From: Flemingiibacterium sp045634345 | GTDB lineage: Bacteria > Bacillota > Clostridia > Oscillospirales > CAG-272 | Assembly: GCA_045634345.1 (NCBI GenBank) | Contig: JAZRAB010000025.1 | Coordinates: 1-5,610 of the forward strand | DNA length: 5,610 bases | Direction: 5' to 3' | Part shown: positions 1-5,543 of the stretch, piece after piece | Layout of the letters: each line of letters opens with the position of its first letter | Position numbering within the stretch: the stretch's first letter is position 1 | The notes under the pieces: generated by a model | Told to the model about the DNA's origin: nothing | Databases searched by the model: none | The model's input: only the letters and a program-made list of their open reading frames with translations | Position numbers and translations under genes: made by a program

Positions 1-42
1 GAACCGTCCGAGGCTGTGGAAAGGGGCGATAAGAATGCGTAA
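1..42 (+). CDS. Probable 3' end of an upstream gene (partial)
   Basis: The frame beginning at base 1 is open for 13 codons (EPSEAVERGDKNA) and stops with TAA at 40-42. It would overlap the start of the next gene (ATG at 35) by 8 nt. The same 8-nt start/stop geometry recurs at the confirmed junction 1053-1060, which is the main reason to believe this tail is real. The Shine-Dalgarno site of the next gene (21-26) would lie inside it. The segment is too short to identify a product. A second frame (from base 3, stop 30-32) is also open and cannot be excluded. Confidence 0.4.
   Translation, partial: EPSEAVERGDKNA
21..26 (+). promoter_or_regulatory. Ribosome binding site of the AsrA/HydB-like gene
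   Basis: AAGGGG ends 8 nt before the ATG at 35, which is ideal spacing and supports that start. No promoter can be seen: the 34 bases before the ATG probably belong to the preceding gene, so transcription likely begins outside the window. Confidence 0.6.
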
Positions 43-1060
43 AATTTCGCTTGACAAGATTGATGCTCTGTTTGCCGATATTGCAAGCAAGCAGTCGCTC
101 TACATCCCCTCCGACTCTGCCGAGGGTGCTAAATTTACCAAATGGACTGACGGTGTCAAACTTTCAACCGCGCTTAATACAGTCCGCGGTATTAAGGACT
201 TCTTCTTCCCCCAGAGTGAAGATTTGATGAAATTTAAGATGCAGGGCAAAAATATCGACGTCATCGACATCCGCGATGAGCATGAAGATTTTATAATCTT
301 CGGAGCACGCGCCTGCGATGTACGTGCGATGACGGTACTTGACAAAGTGTTTTTGCAGGAACCCGTTGACACCTTCTACAAAAACCGCCGTGAGCATGGC
401 GTTATCATGTCGATGGCGTGCACACGTCCTGCCGAGACCTGCTTCTGTGGTGCATTCGGCATTGATGCGGCAAATCCCGAGGGGGATATCGTCTGCTACA
501 AGACCGACGATGCTCTCTACATAAACGCAGTTACCGAAAAGGGCGAAACACTTCTTGCTTCCCTTTCCGATATCACAGAGGAGTGCGACACCAAGGCGGT
601 TGACGAACAGAAAGCGCTCATTAAGGAGCGCATGGCAAAGCTTCCGCTCGCAAGCCTTACCACCGATTCATTTGGCGGCGGCAAGACCGACAAATTCTTC
701 AATTCTCCCGAATGGGAAAAGCTTTCCGAGAGTTGTCTTGGATGCGGCACATGTACATTTGTCTGCCCGACATGTCAATGCTATGACATCCGCGACTTCA
801 AGACTAATAACGGCGTTGTGCGTTACCGCTGCTGGGACTCGTGCATGTACTCGCAGTTCACACGAATGGCGCACGGAAACAACCGCAATTCGCAGAAGGA
901 ACGCTTCCGCCAGAGATTTATGCACAAGTTAGTTTACTTCCCCGAAAACAACGACGGAATGTTCTCCTGTGTCGGATGCGGCAGATGCCTTGCCAAGTGC
1001 CCGATGCGCATGAATATTGTTAAGGTCATGAAAGCATTGGAGGGTGATAACAATGGCTGA
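35..1060 (+). CDS. AsrA/HydB-like 4Fe-4S dicluster electron-transfer subunit
   Basis: A 341-residue soluble protein resembling subunit A of anaerobic sulfite reductase (AsrA) and the beta subunit of archaeal sulfhydrogenase (HydB). These proteins pass electrons between a flavin NAD(P)H-oxidising partner and a catalytic subunit. The N-terminal domain carries the family signature GARACDVRAM (residues 90-99) and a Cys cluster TCFCG (135-139, with C129 upstream). Two ferredoxin-type motifs follow: C234-C237-C240-C244-P and C312-C315-C318-C322-P. Between them lies a conserved WDSC block (267-270) followed by a basic stretch ending in HK (297-298), also typical of AsrA/HydB. There is no signal peptide or membrane segment. 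Its stop overlaps the next start by 8 nt, as expected for the AsrA-AsrB pair. No sulfite reductase or hydrogenase catalytic gene follows; instead come fumarate reductase-like subunits, so its partner is probably different here. The family call is strong; the role as an electron bridge to the FrdAB-like pair is inference. Confidence 0.88.
   Translation: MRKISLDKIDALFADIASKQSLYIPSDSAEGAKFTKWTDGVKLSTALNTVRGIKDFFFPQSEDLMKFKMQGKNIDVIDIRDEHEDFIIFGARACDVRAMTVLDKVFLQEPVDTFYKNRREHGVIMSMACTRPAETCFCGAFGIDAANPEGDIVCYKTDDALYINAVTEKGETLLASLSDITEECDTKAVDEQKALIKERMAKLPLASLTTDSFGGGKTDKFFNSPEWEKLSESCLGCGTCTFVCPTCQCYDIRDFKTNNGVVRYRCWDSCMYSQFTRMAHGNNRNSQKERFRQRFMHKLVYFPENNDGMFSCVGCGRCLAKCPMRMNIVKVMKALEGDNNG
1039..1044 (+). 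promoter_or_regulatory. Ribosome binding site that decides the start of the AsrB-like gene
   Basis: GGAGGG lies 8 nt before ATG 1053. An in-frame GTG at 1044 could also start the protein, adding three residues, but it overlaps this Shine-Dalgarno site and has none of its own. ATG 1053 is therefore preferred. The site lies inside the end of the preceding gene, so translation of the two is probably coupled. Confidence 0.75.
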
Positions 1061-1886
1061 TATGAATGAAACTCTAATACCCGTTGTCGGTGTGATCACC
1101 GATGTACGTATTGATACCCCCGATATAAAGACCTTCCGTGTCGTTACTCCCGACGGCAAAAAGCCGTTTGATCACAGACCGGGACAGTGCGCAATGCTGT
1201 CCGTCCCCGGTGTCGGTGAGGCGATGTTTTCTATCACCTCCTCCCCGACAAACACAGAGTATATGGAATTTTCCATCAAGAAATGCGGCTGTGTCACCGA
1301 ATGGCTCCATGCCGCAGAGGTCGGTCAGATGATCACCGTGCGCGGTCCTTACGGAAAGCCGTTCCCCGTTGATGACGTATTCACCGGTCACGATATGCTT
1401 TTCATCGCCGGCGGTGTCGGTCTTGCGCCGCTTCGTTCTGTTATCAACTACTGCCGCCACCACCGCGACAGATACGGTCGTATCGACATCGTATACGGCT
1501 CGCGCTCCAAGGATGATCTGCTCGATTACACGGAGATCATCGAGGAATGGCAGAATGACGAAAATGTTCACGTTCACCTGACAATCGACCGTGAGCAGGA
1601 GGGTTGGGACGGACATGTCGGATTCGTACCGAATTATGTCAAGGAACTTAAATTTGACACGAATAAGATGGCAGTCCTTTGCGGTCCGCCTATCATGATC
1701 AAATTCACGCTTCAGGGACTCATGGACATGGGCTTTGATAAGACACAGATATATACAACGCTTGAGCTTCGCATGAAATGCGGTGTCGGCAAATGCGGAC
1801 GCTGTAATGTCGGCGCAAAGTATGTATGCAAGGACGGTCCGGTCTTCCGCTGCGATGAGCTCGACGAGCTTCCGGACGAGTATTAA
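1053..1886 (+). CDS. AsrB/HydG-like FAD/NAD(P)-binding reductase subunit with C-terminal 2Fe-2S site
   Basis: A 277-residue ferredoxin-reductase-fold protein of the AsrB / sulfhydrogenase gamma / PyrK (dihydroorotate dehydrogenase B electron-transfer subunit) group. Residues about 8-108 form the FAD-binding barrel, with MFSITSSP (58-65) in the place of the RxYS motif and GPYGKPFP (98-105) at its end. Residues about 112-230 form the NAD(P) domain, with GGVGLAPLRS (120-129) and CGPPIM (210-215). The C-terminal site C243-x4-C248-x2-C251-x7-C259 followed by KDGPVF matches the [2Fe-2S] domain of this group. Family knowledge says such subunits take hydride from NAD(P)H and pass single electrons onward; the choice between NADH and NADPH cannot be read here. 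It overlaps the AsrA-like gene by 8 nt, and the two very likely form an input module for the FrdAB-like pair downstream. The protein is full length and soluble, and no key motif is missing. Confidence 0.88.
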   Translation: MADMNETLIPVVGVITDVRIDTPDIKTFRVVTPDGKKPFDHRPGQCAMLSVPGVGEAMFSITSSPTNTEYMEFSIKKCGCVTEWLHAAEVGQMITVRGPYGKPFPVDDVFTGHDMLFIAGGVGLAPLRSVINYCRHHRDRYGRIDIVYGSRSKDDLLDYTEIIEEWQNDENVHVHLTIDREQEGWDGHVGFVPNYVKELKFDTNKMAVLCGPPIMIKFTLQGLMDMGFDKTQIYTTLELRMKCGVGKCGRCNVGAKYVCKDGPVFRCDELDELPDEY

Positions 1887-1892
1887 TCAGAA

Positions 1893-1898
1893 AAGGAG
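1893..1898 (+). promoter_or_regulatory. Ribosome binding site of the FrdB-like gene
   Basis: AAGGAG lies 8 nt before ATG 1907, within the 20-nt gap after the preceding stop. The gap is too short to hold a separate promoter as well, which supports a single operon. Confidence 0.7.
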
Positions 1899-1906
1899 TA
1901 AACCAC

Positions 1907-2581
1907 ATGGAGCAAATGGTAAATGTATATCTGTTCGGAAAACAGTATAAGGTTCCGGACAATCTGACCATCATGCGTGCAATGGAGTACGCGGGCTATC
2001 AACTCGTGCGCGGTTGCGGATGCCGCAACGGCTTCTGCGGCGCATGCGCCACCATCTACCGCATCAAGGGTGAAAAGGAGCTTCGCACCTGCCTCGCTTG
2101 TCAGACCAAGGTTGAGGAAGGCATGTACGTTGCAACCCTTCCCTTCTTCCCTCTCGTAAAGGAGCTTTACGATATTGACAGCATACCGGTAAACGAGCGC
2201 GTAATGATGCAGCTCTACCCTGAAATTTACGCTTGTGTCGGCTGTAACGCCTGCACCAAGTCCTGTACGCAGAATCTCAATGTAATGCAGTATATCGCGT
2301 ACGCACAGCGCGGAGAGTTCGAGAAATGCGCCGAGGAGTCGTTTGACTGCGTAATGTGCGGCGTCTGCTCGTCTCGCTGCCCCGCAGGTATCTCTCATCC
2401 GCAGGTAGCAATGCTCGCACGCCGTATCAACGGCAAGTATCTTGCTCCCAAGACCGAGCACCTTGAAAACCGCGTTAAGGAAATAAACGACGGTACTTTC
2501 ACCGAGCTTATAGAAGCACTCATGGGCAAGCCCGTTGAAGAGCTGAAGGAGCTTTACAACACCCGTGAGATAGAGAAATAA
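1907..2581 (+). CDS. FrdB/SdhB-like iron-sulfur subunit with one 2Fe-2S and two 4Fe-4S sites
   Basis: A 224-residue protein with the layout of fumarate reductase / succinate dehydrogenase iron-sulfur subunits: an N-terminal plant-type ferredoxin domain and a C-terminal bacterial ferredoxin domain. The [2Fe-2S] ligands are C39-x4-C44-x2-C47 plus C65 in the conserved LAC (C62 is an alternative). The following stretch, from EGMYVATLPFFP (71-82) to the LYDID near 88-91, mirrors the segment linking the domains in FrdB. The C-terminal domain has C110-C113-C116-C120 and C148-C151-C154-C158-P. In classical FrdB/SdhB the second motif lacks one Cys and holds a [3Fe-4S] cluster next to the quinone. Here all four Cys are present, as in HdrC and thiol:fumarate reductase TfrB relatives, so a [4Fe-4S] cluster is expected. 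There is no membrane segment. It lies 20 nt after the AsrB-like gene and 12 nt before the flavoprotein, and probably wires the two together. The family call is strong; electron direction and partner are inferred. Confidence 0.87.
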   Translation: MEQMVNVYLFGKQYKVPDNLTIMRAMEYAGYQLVRGCGCRNGFCGACATIYRIKGEKELRTCLACQTKVEEGMYVATLPFFPLVKELYDIDSIPVNERVMMQLYPEIYACVGCNACTKSCTQNLNVMQYIAYAQRGEFEKCAEESFDCVMCGVCSSRCPAGISHPQVAMLARRINGKYLAPKTEHLENRVKEINDGTFTELIEALMGKPVEELKELYNTREIEK

Positions 2582-2586
2582 GGGGG
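2581..2586 (+). promoter_or_regulatory. Ribosome binding site that decides the start of the FrdA-like gene
   Basis: AGGGGG begins on the last base of the previous stop codon and ends 7 nt before ATG 2594. The next in-frame ATG (2675, codon 28) would shorten the unusual N-terminal extension, so this site matters: it supports the long form of the protein. Confidence 0.7.
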
Positions 2587-2593
2587 TAGAAGA

Positions 2594-4201
2594 ATGTACG
2601 CAAAAGAATTTGAAGCATCGCTTAAAGCAGTTGAAGCGGCACGTGCGGCGAACATCGCATACGAGCCTGCACGTATGACCGCCAAGGAGAAGGAGGACCT
2701 TCTCGCGGCTTACCATCCCGACTACAAAGCAAGCGAATTTACCGAATTAAAGATTGGTGCAAACAAGGGCGAAAAGGTCCCTCATGAGCTTGCGGAAATG
2801 CTCGAAGCCCACAGCCGTATCAAGGCTGAGGACGTTGATCTCACCGCGCCCAAGTACGATGTTGACGTGCTCATAATCGGCGGCGGCGGTGCAGGCTCGT
2901 CTGCTGCAATTGAGGCACACGAGGCAGGCGCGAACGTCATGATCGTGGCCAAGCTCCGCATCGGTGACGCCAATACGATGATGGCAGAGGGCGGTATTCA
3001 GGCGGCTGACAAGCCGAACGATTCCCCCGCACAGCACTTTATCGACGCATTCGGAGGCGGTCACTACGCCGCGAAGCGCGATCTGCTTGCAAAGCTCGTC
3101 TGCGACGCCCCCGAGGCAATACAGTGGCTCAACGAGCTGGGCGTTGAATTTGACAAGGCGCCCGACGGAACAATGATAACCACCCACGGCGGCGGTACAT
3201 CGAGAAAGCGTATGCACGCGGCAAAGGACTATTCCGGTGCCGAGATCATGCGTACCCTGCGTGATGAGGTGCTCAACCGTCAGATTCCCGTTATCGACTT
3301 CACCGCGGCAGTTGAGCTTATCCTCGACGAGGACGGCAAGGCAGCCGGTGCGGTACTCATGAACATGGAAACCAAGGAGCTTATGGTTGCTCGTGCAAAG
3401 ACGGTCATCATCGCCACAGGCGGTGCGGGTCGCATGCACTATCAGGGTTTCCCCACCTCCAACCACTACGGTGCAACAGCGGACGGTCTTGTGCTCGGCT
3501 ATAGAGTCGGCGCGAAGCTGCTATATGCCGAAACACTTCAGTATCATCCGACCGGCGCGGCATTCCCACAACAGATATTCGGCGCACTCGTTACCGAAAA
3601 GGTACGCTCGCTCGGTGCAAAGCTTGTCAACCGCGACGGCAAGGTATTCATGCATCCGCTCGAAACACGCGACGTTGCGGCGGCATCTATCATCCGCGAG
3701 TGCTCGACTCACGGCGAGGGCGTTGACACAGGTGACGGTCTCGCAGTATGGCTCGATACTCCGATGATCGAAATGATCGGCGGCGAGGGTACTATCGAAA
3801 AGCGCATCCCCGCAATGATGCGCATGTTCGGAAGCTACGGCATTGACATTCGTAAGGAGCCGATACTCGTTTATCCGACTCTCCACTATCAGAACGGCGG
3901 TCTTGATATAAATGTTGACGGTGAAACCACCAACGTGAAGAATCTCTTTGTCGCAGGTGAGGCTGTCGGCGGAATCCATGGACGCAACCGTCTCATGGGT
4001 AATTCCCTGCTTGATATCATCGTCTTCGGACGCGGTGCAGGCAAGAGCGCGGCGGCTAAGGCAAAGGAAACCACTGTCGGTACACTTACCCTCTCTCATA
4101 TCGCCAAGTTTGACGCGGAGCGTTCTGCGGCAGGCATCGAAACCGATGCTGTATCCCCCAAGCTCCTCCCGAACTACACCGGCAAAAAGAGCGAAATTTG
4201 A
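2594..4201 (+). CDS. FrdA/SdhA-like flavoprotein, probable soluble fumarate reductase catalytic subunit
   Basis: A 535-residue FAD protein of the fumarate reductase / succinate dehydrogenase / L-aspartate oxidase superfamily. The FAD dinucleotide motif GGGGAG is at 96-101, and AEGG (131-134) is the flavin-contact motif. Residues matching the FrdA active site are present: H318 and T320 in HPTG, T334-E335 and R338, R359 in TRD, H431 in HY, and R466 in NRL. These match E. coli FrdA H232, E245, R248, R287, H355 and R390 by motif, which supports dicarboxylate binding and proton delivery. The residue at the covalent-FAD His position is N127, so FAD should be non-covalent. About 90 residues precede the FAD motif, where classical FrdA has about 10. 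Only 69 follow R466, against about 210 in E. coli FrdA, so most of the usual C-terminal helical domain is absent. There is no Tat signal or membrane segment. Its neighbours suggest that electrons come from NAD(P)H. L-aspartate oxidase is less likely given the Fe-S partner; another unsaturated acid as substrate is possible. Confidence 0.85.
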   Translation: MYAKEFEASLKAVEAARAANIAYEPARMTAKEKEDLLAAYHPDYKASEFTELKIGANKGEKVPHELAEMLEAHSRIKAEDVDLTAPKYDVDVLIIGGGGAGSSAAIEAHEAGANVMIVAKLRIGDANTMMAEGGIQAADKPNDSPAQHFIDAFGGGHYAAKRDLLAKLVCDAPEAIQWLNELGVEFDKAPDGTMITTHGGGTSRKRMHAAKDYSGAEIMRTLRDEVLNRQIPVIDFTAAVELILDEDGKAAGAVLMNMETKELMVARAKTVIIATGGAGRMHYQGFPTSNHYGATADGLVLGYRVGAKLLYAETLQYHPTGAAFPQQIFGALVTEKVRSLGAKLVNRDGKVFMHPLETRDVAAASIIRECSTHGEGVDTGDGLAVWLDTPMIEMIGGEGTIEKRIPAMMRMFGSYGIDIRKEPILVYPTLHYQNGGLDINVDGETTNVKNLFVAGEAVGGIHGRNRLMGNSLLDIIVFGRGAGKSAAAKAKETTVGTLTLSHIAKFDAERSAAGIETDAVSPKLLPNYTGKKSEI

Positions 4202-4212
4202 CAGATTAATTC

Positions 4213-4219
4213 AAGAGGT
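4213..4219 (+). promoter_or_regulatory. Ribosome binding site of the antiporter gene
   Basis: AAGAGGT lies 8 nt before ATG 4228. It is a weaker match than the other sites in the operon. The gap after the flavoprotein stop is only 26 nt, with no room for a terminator and no visible promoter, so co-transcription is likely. Confidence 0.6.
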
Positions 4220-4227
4220 ACATAAAA

Positions 4228-5490
4228 ATGAGTATTTTCGGTGGATTCATCACCATTAGTAACCTTTCCACGCTTCTTTTCGTGGTATTCGCAGTCCTGA
4301 TGCTCGGATACGCGCTCGGAAGAATCACTATCAAGGGTGTATCTCTCGGGGATGCGGGAGTATTTATCGTCGCACTCATATTCGGCGCACTTTTCTTTAG
4401 TGTCGACCCCGAGCTTGGGCTGAACTTCTGCGCTTCCTCGAAGCCGTACGATTTTTCGAGCGGTATTTCCCTCGTGGAAAGCCTCGGACTCATCCTTTTC
4501 GTCACATCCGTCGGGTTTATTGCAGGCCCGAAATTCTTCGGAAATTTCAAGAGGAATTTTAAATCCTACGTTCTTCTCGGCCTTATCGTTATCATCTCCG
4601 GCGGAATCGCCGCAGCAGGATGCATAGGGCTTGGTGAAGTAATCGGATACGGTTCTACAATAATCGAACAGGACGGATTCGTTGCAATGATAGTCGGATT
4701 GCTCTCCGGTGCTCTCACTTCAACTCCTGCTTTCGCCGCGGCAAAAGCAACCGTTGCGCCGGAATATATGTCATATGTTTCCGTCGGACACGGTATTGCT
4801 TATATCTTCGGAGTTGTCGGTGTCGTCCTCTTCGTTCAGCTTATTCCGAAGCTTGCAAAAGCGGATATGGCGAAGGAAAGAGAGCTTTTAACCGTCAAGA
4901 AAGATGAAGCCAAAAAATCGGCAATCGGTAAGCTCTTTGAGCTTGACCATATGGGTATTGCGGCATTTTCACTTGCGGCAATTCTCGGAACCTTCATCGG
5001 TCAGATAAAGATCCCTCTTTCAAGTGCCGGACTTTCCGGAACCTGCTTCTCGCTTACCACCACAGGCGGATGCCTTCTCGCAAGCTTGGTGCTCGGTCAC
5101 TTTGGCCGTATCGGAAAGCTTTCTATTATGCCCACCAACAGCACGCTCGTTCTTTTCAGAGAGCTTGGATTAGTATTTTTCCTCGTTGGCGCGGGAATCC
5201 CCGGCGGCGCGGAGTTCGTGGAGAATTTTGACCCGATGTACTTTGTCTACGGTATCATAATGACGGTGGTACCGCTTATAATCGGTTATCTTTTCGCAAA
5301 GTACGTTTTAAAATTGAGTCTTCTCAACAATCTGGGCTCGCTTACGGGCGGTATGACAAGCACACCCGCGCTCGGAACTCTCATCAATGTTGCGAAAACA
5401 GAGGATGTCGCGGCAGCTTATGCGGCAACCTATCCCATTGCGCTCGTCGCGGTGGTACTCGCTTCACAGTTCTTAATTGTTCTTTTCTGA
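4228..5490 (+). CDS. AspT/YidE/YbjL-family membrane antiporter, compact form; candidate dicarboxylate/succinate transporter
   Basis: A 420-residue, very hydrophobic protein built from two related halves, the mark of the aspartate:alanine exchanger (AspT) family. The family signature occurs twice: SGALTSTPAFAAA (160-172) and GGMTSTPALGT (374-384). Each is followed by a long hydrophobic helix and preceded by a matching glycine-rich motif, SVGFIAGPKFF (94-104) and GAGIPGGAEF (321-330). Roughly ten membrane segments can be seen, with a charged cytoplasmic-type loop at about 208-241. Characterised members of about 540-560 residues (AspT, YidE) have larger central loops, often with TrkA-C/RCK domains; this protein lacks them. 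AspT exchanges aspartate for alanine, and SucE of Corynebacterium glutamicum, in the same family, exports succinate. Next to a fumarate reductase-like operon, succinate export or succinate/fumarate/aspartate exchange is the best guess, but the substrate cannot be read from sequence. The gene ends 15 nt before the terminator stem and closes the operon. Confidence 0.85.
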   Translation: MSIFGGFITISNLSTLLFVVFAVLMLGYALGRITIKGVSLGDAGVFIVALIFGALFFSVDPELGLNFCASSKPYDFSSGISLVESLGLILFVTSVGFIAGPKFFGNFKRNFKSYVLLGLIVIISGGIAAAGCIGLGEVIGYGSTIIEQDGFVAMIVGLLSGALTSTPAFAAAKATVAPEYMSYVSVGHGIAYIFGVVGVVLFVQLIPKLAKADMAKERELLTVKKDEAKKSAIGKLFELDHMGIAAFSLAAILGTFIGQIKIPLSSAGLSGTCFSLTTTGGCLLASLVLGHFGRIGKLSIMPTNSTLVLFRELGLVFFLVGAGIPGGAEFVENFDPMYFVYGIIMTVVPLIIGYLFAKYVLKLSLLNNLGSLTGGMTSTPALGTLINVAKTEDVAAAYAATYPIALVAVVLASQFLIVLF

Positions 5491-5499
5491 TAAAATCAT

Positions 5500-5536
5500 A
5501 AAAAACGGTCGGTTCAGATGAACCGACCGTTTTTTT
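5500..5536 (+). terminator. Rho-independent terminator, probably bidirectional
   Basis: A perfect inverted repeat pairs 5505-5515 with 5520-5530 (ACGGTCGGTTC / GAACCGACCGT) around an AGAT tetraloop. It is flanked by six A on the left (5500-5505) and seven T on the right (5530-5536). It begins 10 nt after the antiporter stop, as expected for the end of the operon. The left A-tract gives a T-tract on the minus strand, so it could equally stop a convergent transcript. Confidence 0.93.
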
Positions 5537-5543
5537 ATATGAT

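Noticed and set aside
1074..1616. 180-codon open frame on the minus strand
   Set aside because: It is a shadow of the AsrB-like gene, with no independent evidence of translation.
35..1886. Anaerobic sulfite reductase operon (asrABC)
   Set aside because: The first two genes resemble AsrA and AsrB, but no sirohaem sulfite reductase (AsrC) follows. The next genes are FrdB- and FrdA-like.
1883..2716. 277-codon open frame on the minus strand
   Set aside because: It lies antisense to the FrdB-like gene and runs into the start of the flavoprotein gene. The + strand product has conserved Cys motifs and a good ribosome site; the minus product shows no recognisable domain and reflects codon bias.
2747..3466. 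239-codon open frame on the minus strand
   Set aside because: It is fully inside the FrdA-like gene, whose FAD and active-site motifs lie on the + strand. The minus product is Cys/Arg-rich without a recognisable family.
3521..4099. 192-codon open frame on the minus strand
   Set aside because: It is a shadow of the catalytic part of the FrdA-like gene, with no motif and no plausible operon partner on that strand.
2594..4201. L-aspartate oxidase (NadB) or APS reductase alpha subunit
   Set aside because: The dicarboxylate residues would allow NadB, but the Fe-S partner and reductase module next door, the N-terminal extension and the absence of nadA/nadC argue against it. The HPTG/TRD/NRL set fits fumarate reductase rather than APS reductase.
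4202..4227. Separate promoter for the antiporter gene
   Set aside because: The gap is 26 nt and mostly taken up by the ribosome binding site. No convincing -35/-10 pair was seen.
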